A DNA stretch of 64,000 nucleotides, taken from Mycetocola reblochoni REB411 (GTDB lineage: Bacteria > Actinomycetota > Actinomycetes > Actinomycetales > Microbacteriaceae). A model generated the notes under the pieces. The model searched no databases. It saw only the letters and a program-made list of their open reading frames with translations, and had not been told where the DNA came from. Below are positions 9,725-18,845 of this stretch, one piece after another. Within the stretch, counting starts at the first letter, position 1; each line of letters starts with the position of its first letter. Location: assembly GCF_900163835.1 (NCBI RefSeq), contig NZ_FUKR01000032.1:62001-126000 (forward strand), read 5' to 3'. The position numbers and the translations under genes were made by a program.

Positions 9725-10489
9725 ATGGCCGTGGTCACCCGGGTGATCCCGTGCCTGGACGTCGCGGAGGGCCGGGTCGTCAAGGGCGTCAACTTCCAGA
9801 ACCTCCGTGATGCCGGGAACCCGGTCGAGCTGGCCAGGCGGTACTACGAGCAGGGGGCGGACGAGCTCACCTTCCTCGACGTGACCGCGACCGTCGACAA
9901 CCGTGCGACCACCTATGAGATGGTGACGGCCACGGCCGAGCAGGTGTTCATCCCGTTGACGGTCGGCGGGGGCGTGCGCAGCGCCGAGGACGTGTCCCGG
10001 CTGCTGGCCAGCGGGGCGGACAAGGTGGGCGTGAACTCCGCCGCGATCGCGCGGCCGGGGCTCGTCGACGAGATCGCCGACCGTTTCGGCAACCAGGTGC
10101 TCGTGCTCTCCCTCGACATCATGCGCGACCCCGCGCAGCCGTCCGGTTTCGCCGTGACCACCCACGGCGGCAGGCGCAACGCCGGGATCGATGCGCTCGC
10201 CTGGGCGGCGGAGGCGGTCGAACGGGGTGCGGGGGAGCTGCTGGTCAACTCGATCGACGCGGACGGCACGACGGAGGGCTTCGACATCGAGCTGCTCCGC
10301 GACGTCCGCGCCATCGCCCAGGTGCCGGTCATCGCCTCGGGGGGTGCGGGCAGGCTCGAACACTTCGCCCCCGCGGTCCGCGCGGGAGCGGACGCCGTGC
10401 TCGCCGCGAGCGTGTTCCACTCCGGCACCTTCAGCATCGGCCAGGTCAAGCAGGCGCTGGCGCAGGACGGGATCGAGGTCAGGTCATGA
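9725..10489 (+). CDS. hisF: Imidazole glycerol phosphate synthase cyclase subunit
   Basis: HisF (254 aa) is the (beta/alpha)8-barrel cyclase of IGP synthase. It uses ammonia delivered by HisH to form imidazole glycerol phosphate and AICAR. The catalytic Asp is in [19 protein letters not shown] (residue about 11) and the second is in VLSLDIMRD. The C-terminal phosphate-binding loops read PVIASGGAG and [12 protein letters not shown] 9725 lies 1 bp after hisG, and the gene overlaps hisI by 4 bp (ATGA). No hisH or hisA is present in the window, so the amidotransferase partner must be encoded elsewhere. Confidence 0.96.
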   Translation: MAVVTRVIPCLDVAEGRVVKGVNFQNLRDAGNPVELARRYYEQGADELTFLDVTATVDNRATTYEMVTATAEQVFIPLTVGGGVRSAEDVSRLLASGADKVGVNSAAIARPGLVDEIADRFGNQVLVLSLDIMRDPAQPSGFAVTTHGGRRNAGIDALAWAAEAVERGAGELLVNSIDADGTTEGFDIELLRDVRAIAQVPVIASGGAGRLEHFAPAVRAGADAVLAASVFHSGTFSIGQVKQALAQDGIEVRS

Positions 10490-10848
10490 GCACGACGGTC
10501 GACGCCACGGCGGTGCGCTGGGACGAGCACGGGCTGGTACCCGCGATCGTGCAGGAGGACGGCACCGGCGACGTGCTGATGCTCGGCTACATGGACGACG
10601 AGGCGCTGCGGCGCACCCTCACCGAGGGCAGGGTCACGTTCTGGTCGCGCTCCCGCCAGGAGTACTGGAGGAAGGGCGACACCTCCGGGCACGCCCAGTA
10701 CGTCAGGGATGTCAGGCTCGACTGCGACGGGGACACGGTCCTGGTCAGAGCGATCCAGGTGGGTGCCGCGTGCCACACCGGCGACCACAGCTGCTTCGAC
10801 GAGCGCGCCTTCGACGCCGTGCTCGGTGACAGGGGGGAGACCGCATGA
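10486..10848 (+). CDS. hisI: Phosphoribosyl-AMP cyclohydrolase
   Basis: HisI (120 aa) opens the adenine ring of phosphoribosyl-AMP, step 3 of histidine synthesis. Conserved segments are [35 protein letters not shown], the Mg-binding DCDGDTV and the Zn-ligand cysteines in the C-terminal third ([11 protein letters not shown]). It is a stand-alone cyclohydrolase, consistent with separate hisE. ATG 10486 overlaps the hisF stop by 4 bp, and its own stop overlaps the trpE start by 4 bp. This joins histidine and tryptophan genes in one translationally coupled chain. Confidence 0.96.
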   Translation: MSTTVDATAVRWDEHGLVPAIVQEDGTGDVLMLGYMDDEALRRTLTEGRVTFWSRSRQEYWRKGDTSGHAQYVRDVRLDCDGDTVLVRAIQVGAACHTGDHSCFDERAFDAVLGDRGETA

Positions 10849-12377
10849 CCATGCCGCACACCACGAGCAGGACCCGCTTCGACGAGCTGCTGGACGGGCA
10901 CCGCGTCGTCCCCGTCGTGCGGGAGCTCTTCGCCGACGGCGAGACGCCCGTCGGGGTCTACCGCAAGCTGGCGGCCGGCCGACAGGGGACCTTCCTGCTG
11001 GAGTCGGCTGAGCAGGGCGGGATCTGGTCGCGGTACTCCTTCGTCGGCGCGGCGAGCTTCGGGGTGCTCACGGACGACGACGGACGGCTCGTGTGGCAGA
11101 GGGGCGAGGGATCACCCCTGGACGCCGAGCGTGCCCTCGGCGATGTGGAGGGCCTGGCGCCGCTCGATGCGGTGGCCCGAGTGCTCGAGCGCTGGCGGAC
11201 TCCGGCTATCGCTGGCCTGCCGCCGCTCAGCGGGGGACTGGTCGGCTTCATCGGCTGGGATGCGATCCGTCAGATCGAGTCGCTTCCCGACGCCCCTCCG
11301 CGCGAGATCCCCGTCCCCGGGCAGGCGCTGAGTTTCGTGTCGCAGCTCGCCGTCCTCGACCACCGGTCCGGAACGGTCCAGCTCATCACCACCGTCCTCA
11401 CCGACGGCGACGGCGACGCCGACGAGCTGTGGGCCACGGCCCAGGCCGAGCTGGACGAGCTGGAGCGGCGCCTCGCGGAGCCGGCCGTGAGCTGGCTGGG
11501 GCTGGCCGACACCGCCGCTCTGCCCGATCCGGAGCACCGGACGGAGCGTGCCGACTTCCTCGCGGCCGTGGAGCGCTCCAAGGAGTACATCGTCGACGGC
11601 GACATCTTCCAGGTCGTCATCTCCCAGCGCTTCGAGGTGCCGACGCAGGCCGACCCGCTCGACGTCTACCGCATCCTGCGCTCGCTCAACCCGAGCCCGT
11701 ACATGTATCTGCTCTCGCTCGTCGACGCGAAGGGCAACGATTACTCCGTGGTGGGCTCCTCGCCCGAGGCGCTGGTGAAGGTCCAGGACGGCCGGGCGTT
11801 CACGCACCCCATCGCCGGTTCGAAACCCCGCGGCGAGACGCCCGACAGGGACGCGGAGCTCGCCGCCGAGCTCGCCGCCGACGACAAGGAGCGCGCGGAG
11901 CACCTCATGCTCGTCGACCTCGCACGCAACGACCTGCTTCGCGTCTGCCGGGCGGGCAGCGTCGAGGTGAGCGAGTTCATGCGCATCGAGCGGTTCAGCC
12001 ACATCATGCATTTGGTCTCCTCCGTCGAGGGCGATGTCCGCAGCGATGCCGGGCCGATCGACGTGTTCAAGGCCACGTTCCCCGCCGGAACGCTCTCCGG
12101 CGCGCCCAAGCCACGCGCCTTGGAGATCATCGACGAGCTCGAGCCGGCCGGCCGGGGCGTCTATGGGGGAGTGGTGGGGTACTTCGCGCACTCCGGTGAC
12201 CTCGATCTGGCCATCGCCATCCGGACGGCGACGATCGCCGCCGGGACGGCGTACGTCCAGGCCGGTGGCGGTCTCGTCGCGGACTCGGTCCCCGAGTCCG
12301 AGTTCCAGGAGTCGGTGAACAAGGCCGCCGCTCCGCTGCGTGCCGTCGCCATCGCCAACACGCTGGTGCGACGGTGA
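10845..12377 (+). CDS. trpE: Anthranilate synthase component I
   Basis: TrpE (510 aa) aminates chorismate and eliminates pyruvate to form anthranilate, using ammonia from a TrpG/PabA-type subunit not present here. The N-terminal domain shows [21 protein letters not shown], in which the LLES element is the classical Trp-feedback site. The C-terminal chorismate-binding half shows [13 protein letters not shown], the [10 protein letters not shown] block, [10 protein letters not shown] and [15 protein letters not shown]. Start ATG 10845 overlaps hisI (ATGA), so no attenuator leader fits immediately before it. Regulation must act through promoters further upstream or enzyme feedback. Confidence 0.95.
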   Translation: MTMPHTTSRTRFDELLDGHRVVPVVRELFADGETPVGVYRKLAAGRQGTFLLESAEQGGIWSRYSFVGAASFGVLTDDDGRLVWQRGEGSPLDAERALGDVEGLAPLDAVARVLERWRTPAIAGLPPLSGGLVGFIGWDAIRQIESLPDAPPREIPVPGQALSFVSQLAVLDHRSGTVQLITTVLTDGDGDADELWATAQAELDELERRLAEPAVSWLGLADTAALPDPEHRTERADFLAAVERSKEYIVDGDIFQVVISQRFEVPTQADPLDVYRILRSLNPSPYMYLLSLVDAKGNDYSVVGSSPEALVKVQDGRAFTHPIAGSKPRGETPDRDAELAAELAADDKERAEHLMLVDLARNDLLRVCRAGSVEVSEFMRIERFSHIMHLVSSVEGDVRSDAGPIDVFKATFPAGTLSGAPKPRALEIIDELEPAGRGVYGGVVGYFAHSGDLDLAIAIRTATIAAGTAYVQAGGGLVADSVPESEFQESVNKAAAPLRAVAIANTLVRR

Positions 12378-12988
12378 GCTCGGCCAGCCGGACCCCGGCG
12401 ACCAGGCGGATCAAGTCCCTCGTCCTCCTGGTCACCCTCGTGACGAGCGGGCTCGCCCTCATCGGGGCGACGCAGCAGTGGTACGCCGTCACCATCGAGC
12501 CGGAGCCTGGCGTCGTCGAGTCGCTGCCCGCGGACGGCCAGACCCTCCTGCCGGTCCTGGCCGGGCTCGGTCTGACCGGCCTCGCACTCGTGGCGGCTCT
12601 CGCGCTCGTCGGGCGGGTGTGGCGCGTCGTGCTCGGCGTCGTGCTGACGCTGACCGGGCTGGCCGTCACCGTGGCGACCGCGACGGTGCTGTCCGATCCC
12701 GGCGCCGCCGCCGCCCCCGCCGTGACGGAGAGGACGGGCATCGCCGGGGCGGAGTCGGTCGCGCGCATCGTGACGGGCGCACAGGCCACGCCGTGGCCGT
12801 GGCTCACCCTCGTGTGCGGTGCCCTGCTGATCATCGCCGGTGCCGTGGTCGTCGTGTCCGCGTCGCGCTGGCCGACGGCGACGCGCAAGTACGACGCCTC
12901 CCCGCGGGGCACCACTGTGCGCTCCGGCCCTGTCGACGCGATCGACGGCTGGGACGAGCTCAGCAGGGGCGAGGACCCCACCCGCTGA
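12374..12988 (+). CDS. Trp-operon-associated membrane protein (TIGR02234-like)
   Basis: A 204-aa membrane protein whose GTG 12374 overlaps the trpE stop by 4 bp. About four hydrophobic segments are visible: residues ~15-32, ~58-78, ~80-103 and ~132-158. The first is followed by GATQQWYAVTIEPE, the pattern I associate with the actinobacterial family found between trpE and trpC (Trp_oprn_chp). A cytoplasmic tail with GWDELSRGEDPTR follows. Its function is unknown. Tight coupling to trpE suggests a role tied to tryptophan metabolism or its regulation at the membrane, but that is inference from position only. Confidence 0.8.
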   Translation: MSSASRTPATRRIKSLVLLVTLVTSGLALIGATQQWYAVTIEPEPGVVESLPADGQTLLPVLAGLGLTGLALVAALALVGRVWRVVLGVVLTLTGLAVTVATATVLSDPGAAAAPAVTERTGIAGAESVARIVTGAQATPWPWLTLVCGALLIIAGAVVVVSASRWPTATRKYDASPRGTTVRSGPVDAIDGWDELSRGEDPTR

Positions 12989-13021
12989 CGCACCGCCGCG
13001 GCGCCCGGCCGCGTCGGCGTC

Positions 13022-13050
13022 GTCGACCGCCGCACCGAGCGGTCTAGACT
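13022..13050 (+). promoter_or_regulatory. Candidate promoter for the small membrane protein and trpC-trpB-trpA-lgt
   Basis: A GTCGAC (-35-like, 13022-13027), 17-bp spacer and TAGACT (-10, 13045-13050) lie in the 95-bp gap before the 76-aa membrane protein. The predicted start of transcription near 13057 gives a leader of about 27 nt that contains the AAAGGAGT ribosome-binding site. It could let trpCBA-lgt be expressed independently of the his-trpE part. Basis is motif match only. Confidence 0.5.
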
Positions 13051-13083
13051 GAGGTGACACCCATCCGACTTCAAAGGAGTTAC

Positions 13084-13314
13084 ATGAGCAGCGAGCTGGA
13101 CGACCTCGGCCACGGGCATTCGCCCGCAGCATGGGTCTGCGTCATCGTGATGCTTGTCGCGTTCGTCGTGGGAACGGTCGCCCTCTTCGTCGACTCGTGG
13201 CCGGCCTTCTGGGTCGGCGTCGCCATCCTTCTGGTCGGGGCGGCCCTCGGGCCGATCCTGGCGAAGGCCGGCTACGGCGTGAACGGTCCGAAGTACCAGC
13301 CGAAGGGCCACTGA
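13084..13314 (+). CDS. Small two-helix membrane protein, HGxxPAAW family
   Basis: A 76-aa protein with the family-defining motif HGHSPAAW near residue 11, then two hydrophobic helices (about residues 17-36 and 41-60) and a short conserved tail AGYGVNGPKYQPKGH. ATG 13084 has AAAGGAGT (13072-13079) at ideal spacing. A longer in-frame GTG at 13054 would start before the predicted transcription start and is not favoured. Relatives occur between trpE and trpC in many actinomycetes and have no assigned function. It lies 4 bp before trpC, hence in the trp operon. Confidence 0.8.
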   Translation: MSSELDDLGHGHSPAAWVCVIVMLVAFVVGTVALFVDSWPAFWVGVAILLVGAALGPILAKAGYGVNGPKYQPKGH

Positions 13315-13318
13315 CGCC

Positions 13319-14092
13319 GTGCTCACCGATCTGATGGCGGGCGCCGCCGAGGATGCGCGGCAGCGCGAGCTGGCCCGCCCGCTGTCGGCCGTCCGTGCCG
13401 ACGCCCTCGCCCGACGCGCCCCCCTGGACGCCCTCCACGCGCTCGCCCCCTCCGACCGGGTGAAGGTGATCGCCGAGGTCAAGCGTGCATCACCGTCGCG
13501 CGGCGACCTCGCCGACATCCCCGACCCTGCGCAGTTGGCCGCCAGCTACGAGCTCGGCGGCGCGAGCGCGATCAGCGTCCTCACCGAGGGCCGCCGTTTC
13601 AAGGGCTCGCTCGCCGACCTGGAGTCGGTTCGGGAGACCGTGTCCGTCCCCGTGCTCCGCAAGGACTTCATCTCCAGCTCGTACCAGGTCCTCGAGGCCC
13701 GGGCCTCAGGAGCGGACATCGTGCTGCTCATCGTGGCCGGCCTCGAGCAGGACGAGCTGAGACGACTGCACGACGAGACGAGGGAGCTGGGCATGGCCGC
13801 GCTCGTTGAGACGCACAGCGCCGACGAGGTGGAGCGGGCGCTCGACGTCGGTGCGGAGCTCCTCGGTGTGAACGCGCGCAACCTGTCGACCTTCGAGCTG
13901 GACCGCGCGCTGTTCGGCACCCTCGCCCCGCAGATCCCCGCCGGCGTCGTGCGCATCGCCGAGTCGGCGGTGTCCACACCCGACGACGTGGCCGCGTACC
14001 GGCAGGCCGGCGCTGATGTCGTCCTCATCGGCGAGGCTCTGGTCACCGGGGACCCGGTGACGACGCTCAACGATTTTCTGGCGGTGGGATAG
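13319..14092 (+). CDS. trpC: Indole-3-glycerol phosphate synthase
   Basis: TrpC (257 aa) closes the indole ring from CdRP. It is a TIM barrel with the catalytic Lys in [15 protein letters not shown], then [31 protein letters not shown] (second Lys), LGVNARNL and [13 protein letters not shown] 13319 lies 4 bp after the HGxxPAAW gene, and its stop shares one base with the trpB start. It is a stand-alone enzyme with no fused TrpF domain. In actinomycetes the TrpF reaction is normally carried by the bifunctional HisA/PriA isomerase, which is not in this window. Confidence 0.95.
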   Translation: MLTDLMAGAAEDARQRELARPLSAVRADALARRAPLDALHALAPSDRVKVIAEVKRASPSRGDLADIPDPAQLAASYELGGASAISVLTEGRRFKGSLADLESVRETVSVPVLRKDFISSSYQVLEARASGADIVLLIVAGLEQDELRRLHDETRELGMAALVETHSADEVERALDVGAELLGVNARNLSTFELDRALFGTLAPQIPAGVVRIAESAVSTPDDVAAYRQAGADVVLIGEALVTGDPVTTLNDFLAVG

Positions 14093-15306
14093 TGGCACTT
14101 CGCGATGAGACCGGGCCGTACTTCGGCGACTTCGGTGGGAGGTACGTTCCCGAGTCGCTCGTCGCCGCGCTGGACGAGCTGACCCTGGCGTGGGAGGACG
14201 CCAAGGCCGACCCCGCCTTCCACTCTGAGCTCGACGAGCTGCTCGACAACTACGTCGGCCGCCCCTCGCGGCTGACCGAGGTTCCCCGCTTCCAGCAGGC
14301 CGTCGGCAGTCGGCCACGCATCTTCCTCAAGCGTGAGGACCTGAACCACACCGGTTCGCACAAGATCAACAACGTGCTCGGCCAGGCACTGCTCACCAAG
14401 CGGATCGGGAAGACCCGGGTGATCGCCGAGACGGGCGCGGGCCAGCACGGGGTGGCGACCGCGACGGCCGCGGCCCTGTTCGGTCTGGACTGCGTCGTCT
14501 ACATGGGCGAGGTCGACACCGAGCGCCAGGCGCTCAACGTCGCGCGGATGCGGCTGCTCGGTGCCGAGGTCGTCGCCGTCAAGGCAGGATCACGCACCCT
14601 CAAGGACGCGATCAACGACGCGATGCGCGACTGGGTCACCAACGTCGAGACGACCAACTACATCTTCGGCACGGTGGCCGGCCCGCACCCCTTCCCCGCG
14701 ATGGTCCGCGACCTGCAGAAGGTCGTGGGCGAGGAGGCCAGGGAGCAGATGCTCGCCCGCACCGGGGCTTTGCCCACGGCCGTCGCCGCCTGCGTCGGGG
14801 GCGGGTCGAACGCGATCGGGATCTTCCACGCCTTCCTCGACGACCCGGGGGTCGCGCTGTTCGGTTTCGAGGCCGGAGGCGAGGGCGTGGACACGCCGCG
14901 GCATGCCGCGACCATCACCAAGGGCCGCCCCGGCGTGCTGCACGGGACGAACAGCTTCCTGCTCCAGGACGAGGACGGCCAGACGATCGAGTCGCACTCG
15001 ATCTCCGCCGGGCTCGACTATCCCGGCGTCGGTCCCGAGCACGCCTGGCTCGCCGACACCGGCAGGGCCAGCTACCGGGCGGTCACGGACGCCGAGGCGA
15101 TGGACGCCCTGCTCACGCTCAGCCGCTCCGAGGGCATCATCCCCGCCATCGAGTCCGCGCACGCCCTCGCCGGGGCGATCCGCCTCGGGCAGGAGCTCGG
15201 CGAGGACGACACGGTCCTGGTCAGCCTGTCCGGCAGGGGAGACAAGGACATGACCACGGCCGGGGAGTACTTCCGGCTCATCGACGAGGGAGCAACGCAG
15301 TCGTGA
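14092..15306 (+). CDS. trpB: Tryptophan synthase beta subunit
   Basis: TrpB (404 aa) condenses indole with serine in a PLP-dependent reaction. The PLP lysine is in [17 protein letters not shown], the catalytic Glu in [13 protein letters not shown], the phosphate cradle in [13 protein letters not shown], and the closing motif is [11 protein letters not shown] 14092 overlaps the last base of the trpC stop, and its own stop overlaps trpA by 4 bp. Full length with all key residues present. Confidence 0.97.
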   Translation: MALRDETGPYFGDFGGRYVPESLVAALDELTLAWEDAKADPAFHSELDELLDNYVGRPSRLTEVPRFQQAVGSRPRIFLKREDLNHTGSHKINNVLGQALLTKRIGKTRVIAETGAGQHGVATATAAALFGLDCVVYMGEVDTERQALNVARMRLLGAEVVAVKAGSRTLKDAINDAMRDWVTNVETTNYIFGTVAGPHPFPAMVRDLQKVVGEEAREQMLARTGALPTAVAACVGGGSNAIGIFHAFLDDPGVALFGFEAGGEGVDTPRHAATITKGRPGVLHGTNSFLLQDEDGQTIESHSISAGLDYPGVGPEHAWLADTGRASYRAVTDAEAMDALLTLSRSEGIIPAIESAHALAGAIRLGQELGEDDTVLVSLSGRGDKDMTTAGEYFRLIDEGATQS

Positions 15307-16088
15307 CCGGGGTCTCCGAACGCATCATCCAGCGCAACGCCGACGCGGCGGGAGCGCTCATCGGCTACCTCCCCGTCGGTTTCCCTGACCTCGACCGCAG
15401 CGTGGACGCCGCCGTTGCCATCGCCGAGAGCGGCGTCGACGTCATTGAGCTGGGCATCCCGTACTCCGACCCGGTCATGGACGGCCCGGTCATCCAGGCG
15501 GCGACGCAACGGGCGCTCAACGCCGGCTTCCACGTCTCTGACACCTTCGAGGCGATCAGGCGCATCACCGCCCAGGTCGACGTGCCGGTCCTGGTGATGA
15601 CGTACTGGAACCTGGTCAGGCAGCGCGGCGTGGACCGCTTCGCGGACGAGCTGCTCGAGTCGGGCGGCTCCGGCCTGATCACCCCCGACCTGATCCCCGA
15701 CGAGGCCGGCGACTGGCTCGCCGCGTCGGAGCGCACCGGGCTGGACCGGGTGTTCCTCGCCGCGCCGAGCTCGACCGATGCCCGGCTCGACACCGTCGTG
15801 TCGGAGAGCCGCGGGTTCGTGTACACGGTCTCGACGATGGGCATCACCGGGGCCAGGAGCGACGTCGACTCGGCCGCGCGGACCCTCGTCGGCCGCCTGC
15901 GCGCGCACGGTGTCGAGAACGCCTGCGTCGGCCTGGGTATCTCCACCGCCGAGCAGGTCGCCCAGGTGCTCGAGTACGCCGACGGTGCGATCGTCGGCTC
16001 GGCTCTGGTGTCCGCGCTGGAGCGCGGCGTCGACGAGGTCGCACGCGTGGCGGCCGAGCTGGCCACCGGCACCGCACGCACCTCCTGA
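15303..16088 (+). CDS. trpA: Tryptophan synthase alpha subunit
   Basis: TrpA (261 aa) cleaves indole-3-glycerol phosphate and channels indole to TrpB. Catalytic Glu and Asp are in [19 protein letters not shown], with [13 protein letters not shown] and [15 protein letters not shown] loops following and the phosphate-binding [10 protein letters not shown] near the end. GTG 15303 overlaps the trpB stop (GTGA). lgt follows after 45 bp. Confidence 0.96.
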   Translation: MTGVSERIIQRNADAAGALIGYLPVGFPDLDRSVDAAVAIAESGVDVIELGIPYSDPVMDGPVIQAATQRALNAGFHVSDTFEAIRRITAQVDVPVLVMTYWNLVRQRGVDRFADELLESGGSGLITPDLIPDEAGDWLAASERTGLDRVFLAAPSSTDARLDTVVSESRGFVYTVSTMGITGARSDVDSAARTLVGRLRAHGVENACVGLGISTAEQVAQVLEYADGAIVGSALVSALERGVDEVARVAAELATGTARTS

Positions 16089-16133
16089 CCTGACTTCACC
16101 ACCCCACCCGCAGCACGAAAGGTGCGCATCGCG

Positions 16134-17096
16134 ATGAGCTTCCCTCTGAGCATCCCGAGCCCGAGCGTCAACCACTTCTCGATCGGCCCGTTCCCGCTGT
16201 ACTTCTACGCCCTGTGCATCCTCGCCGGCATCATCGCCGCGGCGCTGCTCACCGACCGTCGGCTGACGGCGAGGGGTGGGGAGCGCGGCGTCGTTCTCGA
16301 CTTCGTGCTGTGGACCGTTCCGCTCGGCATCATCGGGGCGCGCGCGTTCCATGTGCTCACGCACCTGGGGGATTACATCGGCCAGCCGTTCTGGGCCGTG
16401 TTCGACCTCCGTGCCGGCGGCATCGCGATCTTCGGCGCGCTGATCGGCGGCGCGGTCGGCGCGATCATCGCCTCGCGCATGACCGGCATCCGGTTCTGGG
16501 CCTTCGCCGACGCGCTTGCGCCGGGTCTGCTGCTCGCCCAGGCCTTCGGCCGGCTCGGCAACTGGTTCAACCACGAGCTCTTCGGCCAGCCGACGACGCT
16601 GCCGTGGGGCCTGGAGATTGAGTCGAGCAACCCGGCCTACCCGATCGGCCTGCCCGAGGGCGTGCTGTTCCACCCCACGTTCCTCTACGAGATCATCTGG
16701 AACCTCATCGGCGTCGCCGCGATCATCGCGGTCGGTTCCCGTCTGCGTCTGCAGTGGGGCCGCACCTTCGCGCTCTACCTGATCTGGTACGGCGCCGGCC
16801 GCGTGGTGTGGGAGACGATTCGCATCGACCCGAGCATCGTGGTGCTCGGCCTGCGCATCAACGTGTGGATGGCGCTGGGCGCGGTCGTGCTCGGCATCGT
16901 CATCCTCATCGTGCAGGGCCGTCGGCACCCGGGCCTGGAGACGTCGCCCTATCGCGCCGGCCGCGGCCCTGCAGCCGACGAGGCGGACGACGACGTGGAC
17001 GGCTTCGTCGACGTGTCAGCCCCCGAGGCGGGATCCGCCACGGACGCTCCCGGCGCGGAGCACCCGGTCACCGCACCAGCCCACCCCACCCGCTAG
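16134..17096 (+). CDS. lgt: Prolipoprotein diacylglyceryl transferase
   Basis: Lgt is the polytopic membrane enzyme that transfers diacylglycerol from phosphatidylglycerol to the lipobox cysteine of prelipoproteins. The signature GRLGNWFNHELFG is at about residues 139-151, and HPTFLYEIIWN follows. About seven hydrophobic helices are visible, and the C-terminal ~50 residues form an acidic cytoplasmic tail. I chose ATG 16134 (320 aa) because GAAAGG (16117-16122) serves it. A GTG at 16122 would lie on that site. It follows trpA by 45 bp, an arrangement common in actinomycetes. Confidence 0.93.
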   Translation: MSFPLSIPSPSVNHFSIGPFPLYFYALCILAGIIAAALLTDRRLTARGGERGVVLDFVLWTVPLGIIGARAFHVLTHLGDYIGQPFWAVFDLRAGGIAIFGALIGGAVGAIIASRMTGIRFWAFADALAPGLLLAQAFGRLGNWFNHELFGQPTTLPWGLEIESSNPAYPIGLPEGVLFHPTFLYEIIWNLIGVAAIIAVGSRLRLQWGRTFALYLIWYGAGRVVWETIRIDPSIVVLGLRINVWMALGAVVLGIVILIVQGRRHPGLETSPYRAGRGPAADEADDDVDGFVDVSAPEAGSATDAPGAEHPVTAPAHPTR

Positions 17097-17172
17097 GCGC
17101 GGGCGGGTACCGGATCCGGGTCGCGATCGCAGGCCCCGCCCACGCGAGACGAGCAGCACCCCCCGGTCGGGG

Positions 17173-17201
17173 CTGACCCCGGCCCGACCTCGCCCTACAC
17201 T
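17173..17201 (+). promoter_or_regulatory. Candidate pyk promoter
   Basis: CTGACC (17173-17178), 17-bp spacer and TACACT (17196-17201) lie in the 171-bp gap between lgt and pyk. The start of transcription would be near 17208, giving a ~60-nt leader with GGAG (17256-17259) before the ATG. Spacing and both hexamers fit a primary-sigma promoter. Confidence 0.5.
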
Positions 17202-17267
17202 GGAACCGCCACGCGTTCACGCACCCGCACCCACTGACGCGGAACGCAGAATCATGGAGATTTATTT

Positions 17268-18710
17268 ATGAGACGCGCGAAAATCGTCGCAACCCTCGGT
17301 CCCGCAACGTCCTCCTACGACCAGATCCGCGCCGTCATCGACGCCGGGGTGAACGTCGCGCGGATGAACCTCAGCCACGGCAGCTACGACGTGCACGAGG
17401 GCGTCTACGCCAACGTCCGTCAGGCCGCGGCCGACGCCGGTCAGCCGGTCGCCGTGCTCGTCGACCTGCAGGGCCCCAAGATCCGTCTCGGCAAGTTCGA
17501 GGGCGGCCCGTACAACCTCGCCGAGGGCGACATCTTCAAGATCACGACCGAGGAGATCGTCGGCAACCGCGAGATCAGCGGGACGACGTTCAAGGGCCTG
17601 CCCCAGGACGTCAAGCCGGGCGACCCGCTCCTCATCGACGACGGCAAGGTCACCCTCAAGGTCCTGTCCGTCGAGGGCCAGGTCGTCACGACCGAGGTCG
17701 TCGTGCCCGGCCCCGTCTCCAACAACAAGGGGATCAACCTGCCGGGCGTCGCCGTCAACGTCCCCGCGCTGAGCGACAAGGACGAGGCGGATCTGCGCTG
17801 GGGGCTCAACCTCGGTGCCGACTTCATCGCGCTGTCGTTCGTGCGCGACGCGAAGGACATCAAGCGCGTGCACGAGATCATGGCGGAGGAGGGCCGCAAG
17901 GTCCCCGTCATCGCCAAGATCGAGAAGCCGCAGGCCGTCGACAACCTCGAGGAGATCATCGACGCCTTCGACGGCATCATGGTCGCCCGTGGCGACCTCG
18001 GCGTCGAGCTCCCGCTCGAGGCCGTTCCGATCGTGCAGAAGCGCGCCGTCGAGCTGTGCCGCCGGATGGCGAAGCCCGTCATCGTGGCCACCCAGATGCT
18101 CGAGTCGATGATCTCCAGCCCGCGTCCGACCCGCGCCGAGACGAGCGACGTCGCCAACGCCGTCCTCGACGGCGCGGACGCGGTCATGCTCAGCGGCGAG
18201 ACGAGCGTCGGCGAGTTCCCCACCATCACCGTCCAGACGATGGCCCGCATCATCGAGTCGACCGAGGACCACGGCCTGGACCGCATCGCCCCGCTCGGCA
18301 CCAAGCCCCGCACCCAGGGCGGCGCGATCACCCTGGCGGCCAGCGAGGTCGCCGACTTCGTCGGCGCCAAGTTCCTCTGCGTGTTCACCGAGTCGGGCGA
18401 CTCCGTGCGCCGCATGACGCGGCTGCGCAGCAGGATCCCTGTGATCGGTTTCACGCCGAGCGAGGAGACGCTGCGCCGCATGTCGCTCATCTGGGGTGTG
18501 ACGGGCTCCATCGTCGAGCGCGTCACCCACACAGACGCCATGTTCGGCCAGGTCGACGACGCGCTGCTCGAGGGCAAGCTCGCCCGTGAGGGCGACAAGG
18601 TGGTCGTCATCTCCGGCTCGCCTCCCGGCATTGCGGGGTCGACCAACGACGTCCGCGTGCACAGGGTCGGTGACGCCCACGCCGGCGTGGCCCCCGCCTA
18701 CGTCAAGTAG
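17268..18710 (+). CDS. pyk: Pyruvate kinase
   Basis: Pyk (480 aa) transfers phosphate from PEP to ADP, the last glycolytic step. It opens RRAKIVATLGPATSSY, then shows the catalytic block VARMNLSHGSYD, DLQGPKIRLG, the active-site Lys strand PVIAKIEKPQAV with the Mg ligands Glu/Asp in GIMVARGDLGVELP, and ATQMLESMI. The C-terminal regulatory domain is complete. ATG 17268 has GGAG (17256-17259) upstream within an AT-rich spacer. It is apparently monocistronic: own promoter upstream and a strong terminator at 18728-18770. Confidence 0.97.
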   Translation: MRRAKIVATLGPATSSYDQIRAVIDAGVNVARMNLSHGSYDVHEGVYANVRQAAADAGQPVAVLVDLQGPKIRLGKFEGGPYNLAEGDIFKITTEEIVGNREISGTTFKGLPQDVKPGDPLLIDDGKVTLKVLSVEGQVVTTEVVVPGPVSNNKGINLPGVAVNVPALSDKDEADLRWGLNLGADFIALSFVRDAKDIKRVHEIMAEEGRKVPVIAKIEKPQAVDNLEEIIDAFDGIMVARGDLGVELPLEAVPIVQKRAVELCRRMAKPVIVATQMLESMISSPRPTRAETSDVANAVLDGADAVMLSGETSVGEFPTITVQTMARIIESTEDHGLDRIAPLGTKPRTQGGAITLAASEVADFVGAKFLCVFTESGDSVRRMTRLRSRIPVIGFTPSEETLRRMSLIWGVTGSIVERVTHTDAMFGQVDDALLEGKLAREGDKVVVISGSPPGIAGSTNDVRVHRVGDAHAGVAPAYVK

Positions 18711-18727
18711 CACGCGACCGCCGGTCC

Positions 18728-18770
18728 CGCCGTCCCCTCCCGACACGCTGTCGGGAGGGGACGGCGTTTC
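18728..18770 (+). terminator. Rho-independent terminator after pyk
   Basis: A perfect 18-bp inverted repeat (18728-18745 with 18749-18766), loop CGC, followed by TTTC. It starts 17 bp after the pyk stop codon. Confidence 0.9.
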
Positions 18771-18794
18771 TGTGCGCCCCCTATGCTCTGCATC

Positions 18795-18845
18795 ATGAGC
18801 CGTCCGCGCCGGTGGACGCCGCACCACGAGAGCAGGAGCACATGA
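18795..18845 (+). CDS. Putative leaderless 16-codon mini-ORF coupled to the next gene
   Basis: A 16-codon ORF, MSRPRRWTPHHESRST, begins at ATG 18795, 7 nt after a -10-like TATGCT (18782-18787), so it could be translated from a leaderless transcript. Its stop TGA (18843-18845) overlaps the ATG of the downstream gene (18842) as ATGA. No similarity to a known peptide is recognised. It may simply deliver ribosomes to the next gene. It could also be the annotated start region of a mis-started larger gene, but it is in another frame. Confidence 0.4.
   Translation: MSRPRRWTPHHESRST

Noticed and set aside
15072-16928. Long minus-strand frames opposite trpB-lgt, and opposite pyk to pdtaR (17262-20518)
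   Set aside because: Antisense shadows; one even crosses the tRNA-Leu gene.
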